Positions 1-10,349 of a stretch of 64,000 bases of DNA are shown piece after piece. Each line of letters begins with the position of its first letter. Positions within the stretch are counted from its first letter, which is position 1. The position numbers and the translations under genes are program-made. The stretch is from Endotrypanum monterogeii (Eukaryota; Euglenozoa; Kinetoplastea; Trypanosomatida; Trypanosomatidae), in contig CM007317.1 in NCBI GenBank assembly GCA_000333855.2, positions 1,028,596-1,092,595 on the forward strand, in the 5' to 3' direction. Under the pieces are notes generated by a model. It did not search any database and was not told the DNA's origin. It saw only the letters and a program-made list of their open reading frames with translations.

Positions 1-1854
1 GCCAGAGAAACATTACGCACTCATGTGCAACTTCTCTCAGACTGGGGCGTTCTCGCACACCGATTCCGAAGTGCACCCCTGCGGCAACATGTCATTATTG
101 ATGTATTGTGGCTCCGACGCTTGTTGACCGCGTTGACCTGCTGCTCGCTGGTTGCGGTGACAGAGCCGAGTGGCATCAAAAGGGATCATGTAGCAGTCAG
201 ACTGACCGGTGGAAACGAACAAGCCTCGGTGATGTCGAGCCCCAAAGAGGAAGCGTACCGACTGATGCTCACTCCTCAGGTGATGCGATTTCTGGATGTG
301 GTGAAGGTAGCAACTGCAGATACGATGCATCTTCTCCCCCACGGTGTTGTATCACTTCCCGTGTTGGCTGCCATGCTGGAAACCCATCTTTTACCACCAG
401 CGAGCGAAGCCTACACTGATAGCTGCGGTGGAAAAATCCAAAACACTGCGGCTGAAAGAAGGAGAAGCTCGATCACGTCTTCATACCAATGCCCCTCGAC
501 AGCCGATGTCCGCTACCAAATACCACTGGCTGGCATAGTCGAACTCCTTGTTTTGTTGGACCTTATTATTCTAGGGCATAAGCTACTGTTGAGCCCGTGT
601 ACGGGCACGACCCAATCGATACGCGCGTCGTCGACGCGTTGTGCGAGCGGGGCCAGTGAGCTTTCCATGACCCCGGCTTCACACGAAAATGGAATGGGCT
701 TGCACAGTAGCAGCGACCCTCTCGATATAGACCCTGAAGAAGAAAGTTTTGTTATATATCCGCTGAGCTGTAAGAGCCCGGCATCTGCTGGGGTGACATG
801 GCTTTTCCCCTGTTTTCTGTCTGGCCCTTTCTACGTGTTCAAGCTCGACATGGTGCCGCGTAATTTCTTCCCCAAGCTGATTTGTCGTCTCGCGACAGTC
901 TCAGACAAAATTTATCTGGGTCCCGTGGGCTCGCAGAGCTGCACTAAACCGATCAAGCGGGCATCGAAGGAATCCCTTTCTGGGCGTGGCGCTTCCGGTG
1001 GGGTGCGTTCAGATTTGCGCTGCGCGAGCGACTCCTGTTCAGCCGGAGGCGCTGCCGAGTCCTCTGTGCTCCCACGATTCTCACCGTACCTGAACCCTAA
1101 ACTCGCGGGAAACTCATCACATGATCGGGATGGGCTGTGGTTCGATGCCGCATGGCTGCTCTACCGTGACGCTGAAAAGGGAGACGGCGTGGAACAGGAC
1201 AGCTGTCGTGTCCTTGTGCGACTGGTGCATCACAGTGTATTCCTCTCCTTTCACTGTCATCAAGCGGCTTTTTCCACCGGCGTGGGTGTCGGCGGCGCCA
1301 GCCCAGGTGTGCAGGACTTCTACGATGCTGTTCTCGAATCAGTTCGGCTCGTTGTGGAGGAATTTCCAGGCGGTAAATGTAGTGAGTTGATGCATTGCTG
1401 TGCCGACCTTTCGAGCCTCCTGGAGATGGAGCAGAGACACCCTGCCGTGCAGTCCAACGTGGAGGCAGCAGCGCTCGATCGCTACGTGCGGTTTGTGAGT
1501 ATCGACGAAAATCTCAACAGCCTTGAGCGAGTGCTCGCCAAGAGTGGATCAGCGCTACGAACCGCTCGCACCGCCCGTCGCTCGCACATGTCGTTTTCCG
1601 AGGATGCTGAGCATCAAAGCTCGTACATCCCGTTGCTGCGTAAGTTTGACACCTGTTCGCTCGACATAGCTGAGTGCCTGCATCTCTGGAGGACTGAGCA
1701 GCACTTTGACATTACGGCTGCAATCGAGACGCAGCTGGTTAGGGTGTTGGAGAACCTTTCTGCTTGTTATCGTGTACCGTCACCGTCTATTATCAACAGC
1801 TGTGCGGCTCTTGATGAATTGCTGGATGTGCTGGCTCGCATTGACACAGTGTGA
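1..1854 (+). CDS. Unknown conserved-type protein, 5' end missing
   Basis: The frame is open from base 1 with no stop before residue one of the visible part. The first in-frame candidate near the edge is a GTG at base 25, so the true ATG lies outside the window. About 617 C-terminal residues are visible, ending at the TGA before base 1855. I see no recognisable domain. The N-terminal part is mostly hydrophobic/helical, the centre (about 130-360) is Ser-rich and low in complexity, and the last 250 residues look like a folded helical domain with Leu/Val-rich stretches and several Cys. No transmembrane signature is clear enough to call. Codon use is GC-rich at third positions like the downstream genes, which supports coding. 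Function unknown. Confidence 0.75.
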   Translation, partial: ARETLRTHVQLLSDWGVLAHRFRSAPLRQHVIIDVLWLRRLLTALTCCSLVAVTEPSGIKRDHVAVRLTGGNEQASVMSSPKEEAYRLMLTPQVMRFLDVVKVATADTMHLLPHGVVSLPVLAAMLETHLLPPASEAYTDSCGGKIQNTAAERRRSSITSSYQCPSTADVRYQIPLAGIVELLVLLDLIILGHKLLLSPCTGTTQSIRASSTRCASGASELSMTPASHENGMGLHSSSDPLDIDPEEESFVIYPLSCKSPASAGVTWLFPCFLSGPFYVFKLDMVPRNFFPKLICRLATVSDKIYLGPVGSQSCTKPIKRASKESLSGRGASGGVRSDLRCASDSCSAGGAAESSVLPRFSPYLNPKLAGNSSHDRDGLWFDAAWLLYRDAEKGDGVEQDSCRVLVRLVHHSVFLSFHCHQAAFSTGVGVGGASPGVQDFYDAVLESVRLVVEEFPGGKCSELMHCCADLSSLLEMEQRHPAVQSNVEAAALDRYVRFVSIDENLNSLERVLAKSGSALRTARTARRSHMSFSEDAEHQSSYIPLLRKFDTCSLDIAECLHLWRTEQHFDITAAIETQLVRVLENLSACYRVPSPSIINSCAALDELLDVLARIDTV

Positions 1855-3101
1855 AACGTGGGGGTGGGTGAAAGAGGATGGGGAACGATTAATGATGATA
1901 GTGCGCATGCCTTTCTCGTGATATATGTAGTATTATGTTTTTTTTTTTTTTTGCGTGTGTGCGTATATCTACTATTACCTCTCCTCTTTACAGTTGCTGC
2001 CGCTTTACATATATACTGTTAATATATTATCATTTATTTGGTTTCGGAGGGGGAAGGGTAAGGCTCTCCTCCTCTGTCTCCCTTTGGTGAGCCTTTCCTG
2101 GTCTCTCCCGCCTGCGTTTCTTATGTGACTCGGTGCGTACCTGGGCCTTTCTTTTATGATTATTGCTGTCGAAAGTGTTCACGTTCCTGATCGATTCGTG
2201 ACGTCATTCATTTTATCCTACCACAGAATGTGTCAAAGCAAAAGAAAATAAATTAAAGCGAATGAGAATACATTCATCAACGTTTATATATATTAAGGCG
2301 AGAGGATGTCTCGGCTATGCACGCCTGTGTATTGGTTGTTCTGAGCGGATAGTAGGAGGTGCTCGGAGATCAACCTCATTTTGTTTCGTCAAATGTGGTT
2401 TATTTGTTGAGAAATACGCTCCACGTTTATCCTCCTGTGTGACTTAGTACACGCGCATCAGACGGTCGTGTAAGTGCGTTTGCTTCCACATCCTACCGAC
2501 ATCCAGGAAACATGGGAGTAGGGCAGAAATCGTATGCGATGTTACTTTATTCCACGGCGTGTGGTGTTGGAGTCCTGTTGCCTTGGGCATCTTTTCTGGA
2601 GGGTATGTCTTCTCTGCGTTACCCACGGTGCGCCTGTGAGCTGACGGCATGCTTTTTTTTTTTTCTTTGGTGGGCTCTCATTAAATTTTGATACGAGTAA
2701 CCACACATTCCTTTCTCTCGCGCTCGTCTCTCATTTTTCCACTTATCCCACCCCGCGAGATTTTGCATCTATGAAAAAACAATCCTCCACTTTTCTCACT
2801 CTTGCCCCCTTGCACCTCCATCCCCTCTCCTCGTGCTGTGTATCATGACTGTATCGGTCCTCAACTATCATTCACCACACGCAAAAGAATGCAAGAAAAA
2901 AAAAACGAAAAAGAAATTTTATTTTCCTTAGCGGAAAAACAAAAAAACGAATATATATTTTTATTTGTTTAGATACGTGACTGTGCATGTGTGTGTCTCT
3001 CTGTATCAGTGTTTGTGTATCTAAAATCCGTATCATAGCGCTTCCCCGTTTTCACGAACTTTTCGCGCTTTACAACACTTTTTTTAATTATTTTTTCTTG
3101 T
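1855..3101. other. Intergenic spacer, no gene seen
   Basis: It holds the 3' UTR of the truncated gene and the leader of the aminopeptidase gene. T-runs at about 1937-1952 and 2650-2664 and A-runs around 2895-2950 are present. Short frames of 60-70 codons on either strand have no coding character. Confidence 0.7.
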
Positions 3102-3103
3102 AG
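3062..3103 (+). promoter_or_regulatory. Predicted trans-splice acceptor for the M17 aminopeptidase
   Basis: A T-rich tract ends in TTTTTTCTTGTAG, with the AG at 3102-3103. It is the best acceptor upstream of the ATG at 3245 and would give a leader of about 140 nt. The spliced-leader mechanism is family knowledge; the site itself is inferred. Confidence 0.55.
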
Positions 3104-3244
3104 AGGCACTGTCTCAGCAACTCGGCCCGTATTCCCATTTCCTTTGTGCTCTAGTTTCACTCGTCCTTGTTGCCTGAAGGATTTTGTTTTTCTCCAGGTA
3201 GGTGAGAACGGATTCTACCCCCCCCCCCTTCCAAAAAAAAAAAA

Positions 3245-4828
3245 ATGCACTCGTATAAGCGCATACGCTCCCAGTCGAAGTATGAGGAAGAAAATGTGTC
3301 CTCCTTTGTAAACAGTTGCGTGGACTTTGTGAGCAACGTCACGTTCCACACCGTAACGGAGGGTCTAGAGATGGCGGAAAAGATGGGGAAATTTCAAACC
3401 GTTCTCGTACTCGGTACAGGTGCGCAGCTGAAGGAGGCTGGGGCGACTGTGATGTGTCCGCATTACGATGCGACAGTAGCCGTGAGAGCAGCGACAGCGC
3501 CGGAGTCGTGTGCGTACGTGGCAAAGGTGACAGAGAAGGTGCGATTGATGATCGGGAAGGTGCCGTCAATTGCTTCGCGCCACAATTGCGCCTCGCGACC
3601 AGACCGTGTGAGCGAAATTGTGATGGATGCCATGTCAGAGTGTCCGTTAAACGACGGCGATGCTCCGTTGAATATTTACTACGTAGGCAGCGGCTACGAG
3701 GCAAGCATTGCGAGCGCCATTGCCCGGTCATGTAATAAATCTTTCAGCGCCCGGCGCGGGCGAGCGGAGCAGGGTTATCTGGAACGTGGTCGACCGGTAC
3801 ACGTAATCGTACCATCTGGGAAAACGGCACCGCTTGCTGTGATCGCCCGCTGTGTGCAGCTGTGCCAAAGGCTAGTCAACGCACCAACGAACCTCTTGGA
3901 CACAGTGACGTTCACGGAAATTGTTGCACGATGGGCTGAAAAACTGACGAACGCCGGTATCAATGCATCTGTTGATGTTATCGCCGGGGAGGAGCTACGC
4001 GAACGTGGTTACGGCGGCCTTTATGGCACGGGAAAAGCTGCTGAGTACCCCCCGCATCTTGTTACCTTGTCGTATAAGCCGGAGAATGGTATATCACCCA
4101 AGGATCGCATTGCATTCGTCGGCAAGGGTATTGTGTACGATACCGGTGGTCTCGCGATCAAGTCTCGTGAAGGTATGTGCTCAATGAAACATGACATGGG
4201 CGGCGCAGCAGCTGTGTTTTGTGGTCTGTTGTGTCTGGCGTTAATGCGTGTGCCTATTGAGGCTGCAAGCATCCTTTGTTTGGCTGACAACGCCGTGGGA
4301 CCACGCTCGCAGCGTAATGATGACATTCTGCGCTTGAAGTCCGGCATCACTGTGGAGATCAACAACACAGACGCCGAGGGTCGGCTTGTGCTCTCGGACG
4401 GTGTCTACCATGCAAGTAAAGAACTCTCCTACACGCCCCGTATCATTGTGGATATGGCCACTCTCACTGGTGCACAAGGAATCGCGACGGGTAAACACCA
4501 TGCCGCCATCTACGCCAACACAGAGGCCATCGAGAAGCGGTTCGTCGACTCCGGCAAAACATGTGGCGATTTGTGCTTCCCTGTCGTCTATTGTCCTGAG
4601 TTCCACAACATGGAACTGGTTAGCTCGATGGCAGATTATAGAAATAGCGTTGCTAACCGAGGCAACGCACAAGTGAGCTGTGCCGGCCAATTCATCGGCA
4701 ACAACCTGGCCAAAGACTACAAGGGTGAGTGGGTGCATGTGGACCTCGCCTCGCCTGCCACACGTAATGAAGCAACAGGGTTCGGGGTTACCTTGATTGC
4801 GCAGACGTTCGCAGGAGATTTTTTGTGA
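3245..4828 (+). CDS. Leucyl aminopeptidase, family M17
   Basis: A 527-residue two-metal aminopeptidase that removes N-terminal residues from peptides, probably in the cytosol. The C-terminal catalytic domain carries all M17 hallmarks: the VGKGIVYDTGG motif with metal/substrate ligands K294 and D299, catalytic K306, the Asp of MKHDMGGAA near 317, and the signature NTDAEGRL with D376, E378 and catalytic R380. The N-terminal half (about 1-190) is the less conserved regulatory domain typical of this hexameric family. Length is normal for the family. The ATG sits right after a C/A-rich run and is the first in frame. No presequence or glycosomal signal is visible (C-terminus ends GDFL). Trypanosomatids carry several M17 paralogues, and I cannot say which one this is. 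Confidence 0.95.
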   Translation: MHSYKRIRSQSKYEEENVSSFVNSCVDFVSNVTFHTVTEGLEMAEKMGKFQTVLVLGTGAQLKEAGATVMCPHYDATVAVRAATAPESCAYVAKVTEKVRLMIGKVPSIASRHNCASRPDRVSEIVMDAMSECPLNDGDAPLNIYYVGSGYEASIASAIARSCNKSFSARRGRAEQGYLERGRPVHVIVPSGKTAPLAVIARCVQLCQRLVNAPTNLLDTVTFTEIVARWAEKLTNAGINASVDVIAGEELRERGYGGLYGTGKAAEYPPHLVTLSYKPENGISPKDRIAFVGKGIVYDTGGLAIKSREGMCSMKHDMGGAAAVFCGLLCLALMRVPIEAASILCLADNAVGPRSQRNDDILRLKSGITVEINNTDAEGRLVLSDGVYHASKELSYTPRIIVDMATLTGAQGIATGKHHAAIYANTEAIEKRFVDSGKTCGDLCFPVVYCPEFHNMELVSSMADYRNSVANRGNAQVSCAGQFIGNNLAKDYKGEWVHVDLASPATRNEATGFGVTLIAQTFAGDFL

Positions 4829-6925
4829 GTATGAGGCTTCTATACCCACAAGCAGCGGAAAGGAGGCGTATTATGTTGATGGAGGCGGGGAAGCTGCGTT
4901 TGACGGCGATAGGACGCGGCGTCTGTGTACGTGTGTGTGTGTGTGTGTGTGTGCAGGTGAAGGGGTGGTGGTCTGAAAGAGGGCGTTGACGTCTGTTCAA
5001 CTCTTGTGTTTTTCGTTGAAGTTGTAGCAAGTATTGTTTTTTAAACTTTTTCTGCTACTTGTTGATATTCAGGGTATGACGACGCTGCCGCAATGATGAG
5101 AATTATGTCACGACTGTTGTAAATCGCTCCTGCACATGGCCAAATAGGCAGGACGTGACAATAGTGTGTGTACCGGTATATACTTTGTGGCTGAAGATGT
5201 TTCTGTGTGTGTGCGTGTGTTCGTGGCTCCCCTTTCCACTTTCCCCCTTCGCTAGTAGACTCACTCTCTTTTCGAGCGTCACACCTTTCGTTGTTGTTGT
5301 TCGCAGACTCCTGAATACCTTGCTGTGCTTTATTCCCTCTTTCCTGTTGAGTTGATCGACTGCTTTTCTTCCAGAATATCGTTCTTTTTTTTTTCTAGTT
5401 TAGCTTGTTAAGCTATATATATATTTTTTTTTTTTGATCAGTATTTTACCTACTAGTTTTTTTTTTTTGGTGTTAGTGTATCGATCGACTCATGGCTTAC
5501 TGTTTTCCCTTCTCCATGCGTACCCGCTCAGCGTTTGTATGTATTTTGCCTAGCTCTCAGTAGCATGGCTAACGAAAGATTTCGCGCCGCTCTCGCATAT
5601 AATATAATACATATATATATATATATATATATACATATATGTACATATATATATTATATATATTATATTATATGCGTGTGTGTAAAGTGTACGTATGTGT
5701 TTCTTCTGCACCCCTCCTCTTTCCCCCTTCGTTTCATCTTTTTGTTGTTGGTGTAAATGCGTTACCATAGGGATACGTGTCACAAGGTGATCGCCTTTAC
5801 GGAAAAAGGTTTGTGTGCACATGTACAGAGGCACGAGTAGAAGTGTCCGGGCATGCCCATGAAAATCATTTCACCATTGTATATTTTGATAATCCACCTG
5901 TTCCCCTCAAACAGCAACATATACATACACACATGTATACACATATACGCTGTACATCCCCGTGGCTTGACATTGTGATTTGGATCTCATTGTGATGATC
6001 ACGATTTTTTAATTTTTTTGGTTTTAGCCGCCCTTCATGTTCTCCGAGGTCGTTTATTGATTCAAATGTTTTCTTGCTGCTGCACGTATGTGCAGTGCAA
6101 TCTGTTTTGAAAAAAAAAAATCAGATTTCAGAATGCCTGGGTGATCATATACTACGATCGTATATTTAAAAAAATTAGAGCGAGGAACACACACAAAAAA
6201 AAAACATTGTCGTTCTAGTATTCTGTATTCCTAGTCTTCACGGATTGCCATGGGTGTCCAAGTGTGAGGGATGTAAGGATCCTGTATTGGTGTAACTGAC
6301 CACAGCGTCAGTAGATCCTAAGCATACCTCCCACTCCTCCTCCCCATCCCAAGGAAGAAAAAGAATAGGATCTTTGAGGGGTTGTGCACATATTTGCCTT
6401 TTTTTTTAGTTCAAATGATGAGGCTTTTGTCGATCGGCTTTCCACTCGGCGGGGAAAAAAGGGGATTTTGTGCAGCGATAATTGCAAGACCCCCCCCCGC
6501 CCCCGTGCGATGATCTGTTCAGGTGACGGGGGATATAGGCGTGCTGCAGTACGATAGGCAAGTGTGTTGTGTCACACGCCTTATCCGTTTATTGCCAGCG
6601 GAGGTCATCGCATTTTTGCCGCAAACACATCAAAGTTGACGTCTTTCTTTGCTGCACCTTACTGTCACCACTCTCACGATCCTCCACTCACACTGTTACA
6701 AGCAAGACCACACGCATCCACCAAGGAAGTTGTGGAAGCAGCTACACAACTCGTGTCCCTTGCTCCTCCGGTTTACATATGCCGGGGTCGCGTTGCAGAC
6801 TCGCACTGAGCTTTACACCTTTCAGTGGCTAAACCAGAGGGCTTTTTTGTTGTTGCTATCCCAACGCGTAAGTACAGCTACCAAGAGAGTGAAATCGTGA
6901 AGTATCACACCTTCCCTTCCCCACA

Positions 6926-6977
<52 letters not shown>

Positions 6978-7254
6978 TCGTGAGCGATTCGCCTCTACCT
7001 TTTCTGTGTGTGTGTCTGTGTCACTCTTCCTCGGATTGCTCACCACGCACACGCACAGCACCACATCAACAACCTCTTAGACGTGTACCGTTGCAGCCGT
7101 ATAGCATCGCAGGAGTGCTGCTCCAAAATCGTGTGCCTTAGCTCGAATAAAAGATTTTCATTACTTATCTCCAGACTTAGGGTGAGTGGAGCTTCTCATC
7201 GTGTGAGGTCACCTTTGGTTGTACCTGCATCGACGCCGTGTCTTAGGAACACCT
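4829..7254. other. Long spacer (2.4 kb), no gene seen
   Basis: It contains a (TG)n run near 4936-4953, an AT-rich block at about 5598-5673, poly-A and poly-T runs, and a (TA)n array at 6929-6972. Scattered frames under 90 codons lack coding character. The length is remarkable next to a 99-codon gene. Confidence 0.65.
6929..6972. repeat. (TA)n microsatellite
   Basis: An uninterrupted run of about 22 TA units upstream of the 99-residue protein gene. Confidence 0.95.
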
Positions 7255-7336
7255 CTTTCTTATCCCCTCATCCTCCTCTTCCCCGTGCACACCTGCTTTC
7301 TCTTACCTGTTTCAACCTTCGACGCCTTCATTTTAG
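7255..7336 (+). promoter_or_regulatory. Polypyrimidine tract and trans-splice acceptor
   Basis: About 80 bases of C/T-rich sequence run without any AG until TTTTAG (AG at 7335-7336), seven bases before the ATG at 7344. This is one of the cleanest acceptors in the window. It implies that the upstream extension of this frame (from 7008) is not translated. Confidence 0.75.
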
Positions 7337-7343
7337 CTCGACC

Positions 7344-7643
7344 ATGGGGCTTCCAGGATGGATGCGGCGCTGCGAGATCTACGCGATCTGCATGGTGTGG
7401 CCTATTGCCACCGTTGTGGGACTCGTAGGCACCTATCGTCTCTTTATATGGAGCTACGGTGGCCGCGATTGTTTCCGGTATGTCGCTATTCAGGAGCCGT
7501 TCAAAGAGGAGTGGTATCAGGCAAACCCCAAATCGGCCCTAGGCATGGACACGCCGCTGTCCCACGTACCCAAGTACCTAGAGACGCCCGGCTACGCTGT
7601 CGTAGATGGCGCTAATGAGCATCCACACCACCGCAACTTTTAA
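7344..7643 (+). CDS. Small single-pass membrane protein, 99 residues, unknown
   Basis: The frame is open further upstream, but a strong polypyrimidine tract with its first AG at 7335-7336 places the mature 5' end seven bases before the ATG at 7344, so I take that ATG. The protein has a short basic N-terminus, one hydrophobic helix at about residues 12-36 (Ile-Tyr-Ala-Ile to Phe-Ile-Trp), and a hydrophilic tail with several Pro, Tyr and Trp that ends His-Pro-His-His-Arg-Asn-Phe. This is the shape of small subunits of mitochondrial inner-membrane complexes, but I recognise no family. It lies alone between two spacers of about 2.5 kb. Codon use is GC-rich, unlike the flanks, which supports coding. 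Confidence 0.75.
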   Translation: MGLPGWMRRCEIYAICMVWPIATVVGLVGTYRLFIWSYGGRDCFRYVAIQEPFKEEWYQANPKSALGMDTPLSHVPKYLETPGYAVVDGANEHPHHRNF

Positions 7644-10349
7644 GGGAAAGTGAGATGAGATGTCAAAGAAAACTGGCGAGTGTTCTTGGCTTTTCCGTGC
7701 TGAACACGTGTGCAGCACATTTTTGTTTTCCGTTTCTTGACGAGCCGCTGTGTTTGGCTCGCCTTCATCACACAGAAATCTCCAAGGACTGTTTGGTGGT
7801 GATGAGGTCACTTCGAGAAGCATTATCTGTCGGTACTTGCTCTCCGACTTCGTTGGACGGTATCTCACCGCGATGAGTGTATGGGGCATGAGCAAATGGA
7901 AGAAGACGTTATGGTATGATGGGCCTAAAAGTGTTGCGTCAAACGCGATGTCGGTGTCTCGACCCTGTTCATTCCATTTTTTGAATCGTTGCTCACTTTC
8001 CTTGACGGGGGCGTGATGTGTATCGCTGACAAACTTGTTCACCGCAACCCAAACAATAATGATTTTTAAAAAGGAAGGAGGAAAGACAAACATATATACG
8101 AACATGTTTTCTGATAAGCATAAGAGAAGGGCAGCGAAACGGAAATCTCTGCAGATACACCAAAACATAATACTTGTGTCTCGTGTAGTACACAAAATGT
8201 CGCCATGTCTCGCGCTGTCGTTGACGTGCTCTCTGTTGTGATTCTCCAAAAGGAGCGGCGTTGTCATTCTGCCTCCCTCTCCCCCCGATTCCCTTCCCCA
8301 GATGCATACATCTTCAGGCATCCTCATTCTTTTTTCCCTGGACGTCTGCAATGACATCTTATGGTGAGTATGGTTGCTTCACCCCTCATGTTGGGCTTCA
8401 TCGACGTGCATTTGGGGATATTGATAACGCCATATCTATCAGGGTCTTGTATGGAAGAAGGCGCGCGCACCCACAGTTGTAATATTTCTGGTGAGTCTAC
8501 AGAATCATGAGAGTGCTGGCCTCATTCATTCTAACGCGACTTTGACCTAGCCACAGTCACGAACATAACAGTGAGCAGACAATTCAAATGACTCTCGGCC
8601 GGCGTGTTTCCCTTTTCCAAACAAACATTTCACACTCAACTTCGTCTCCGAAACATTGTGGAGCGCCTTTCTTTCTAGCGGCAGGGCATGAAGGTGGGAG
8701 AAGGAAAGGAGCCATCGTCGCTCCAGAAAAGTGTGGTCTCTGCCTGTGTTCATGGGTATTGAAGTTGTTACGTGTTTTGTTTCCCACGGAGGATGTTATC
8801 TGAGGGATCGTCTTCGTCCCCATCACCCCTCCCTCGATTGAAAGCAAAGTGGTACCGGGGAATGTATCTTACGCAGACATCTTAGGGATTCCTTGCCCGT
8901 GCCCAGCGCGCCTTCACATCGTCTTCACATAATGTCAGCTTTTCCACGTCGATCGGTGTTAACGATCAAAGTCAAAAAAAAAGGGGGAGGTGGGCATGGG
9001 GCGGATCGTTCGCAACGAAGAATCACCGCTGTTTCTCCTCTCTGCTACTTCTCTGTCAAGTATATATATATATATAATCTCACCGCATATCTCGTTTCTA
9101 TCGCCGACTGACTATGATGTACACTTCTCTCTTTGGTTTGGCGCCGGCGCTGAGTAGCTCAGCTCACCACTATACAGAGCTTGGTTTCGTGCACACACCC
9201 TAACTAACTTTATTTCTTCCGTTTTTCTCTTCCACTCATTTCTTGCACAAACGAGAAGAAATACATGTTTCCCCCATATCCAGAACCTCTCCCTCCTGCA
9301 GACAGACACGCACATACACTCACACACATAGACAAAAATCGTGGTTCTGTGTCGGTCTTGGGAATCAATCTCTGGTGGCCGTGACGCATAAAAATGAGGA
9401 TAGCAAAGATGTAGTGGGTCGCGATGTCCTGCACGAAAAATACCTCACCACTATTTCGAGAATGTGGTTCTGTTCTGTTGAGAATTTCGCATCAGTGTCC
9501 CTTCGGTAGAAGTGTAGCCCGACCTTGCATTAGTCTGTACGCAAGACGATAGGAATGCGAGGGGAGGTGCATTTCTGTGAGAGAGAGGGGGGGGGCGAGG
9601 AAAGCCCGTCGTTCATCACAAACTGGTGATCGCCCCCTGTCGAACTACCTGAATAGGCGCACGATCAGACATGTAGGGTACTTCCTCAAGAGACATTCCC
9701 CTTTTTTTCTTTTGTGTGTGTGTGTGTGCGCCTGCGCGCTAAGGCTCTTCAATGGTGATCCTATGAAGTCTTGTCAACGCAACCCCTTTCATACTGTCTC
9801 TCTGTCTGTCTGTCTCTCTCTGCTATGGTGCCCTCCCCCTCCATTTTTCTGTAGGGAGAGAAGTGCTGCTCATAATTTCATCACCTGTGCCTTCCCACCG
9901 TGGAAATTATGAGTGAGCCGCCACCCCCCCCTCCCCCCTCTGGAGTGGAGTTGATGTCACGCTTGTCCCCTATTTAATTCTCTCTCTCGCCACAAAGAGG
10001 ATCATAGCGTACAAAGTTGAAAGGCAGGGCCTTTTGCCTGTAGTTGCACGCATCCACACCATGCTCTTGGTATGTTTGCTCATTGGAATTACCATCCAGC
10101 AGGAATCCATCAACACCCTTCCTTTATCATGCGCGTTTTTTTTTCTCCCTCCCCTCTTTTCCTTTCTGTCAGCCTCCGCGCATTCGTTAACTTTGTAAAT
10201 CTAGGAACACTCATGTCTCCTGCTCCTCTCGTTATTTTCTAGAGGGCATACCTTTGTACCGCACACCTCCTGCACGTCTCTCTTGCTACGCTCTCTGTGA
10301 GCGTGTTAGTCTTCCTCCTTTTGCATTCTCACCTTGACGCTCCCTCAAG
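7644..10349. other. Long spacer (2.7 kb), no gene seen
   Basis: It contains 3' UTR-like and leader-like DNA with a short TA run near 9061-9076, TG/CA-rich stretches, and C/T tracts at 9780-9850 and 10130-10320. A 259-codon open frame on the minus strand (7578-8357) overlaps the end of the 99-residue gene and reads as low-quality sequence, so I do not call it. Confidence 0.6.

Noticed and set aside
4241..4849. 202-codon minus-strand frame
   Set aside because: Antisense shadow of the M17 aminopeptidase.
7008..7343. Upstream extension of the 99-residue protein
   Set aside because: It is separated from the coding part by a long pyrimidine tract with the first AG at 7335-7336; its sequence is His/Ser/Leu-rich leader.
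7578..8357. 259-codon minus-strand open frame
   Set aside because: It overlaps the 99-residue gene's end, runs against the transcription direction, and has a low-quality composition without any motif.
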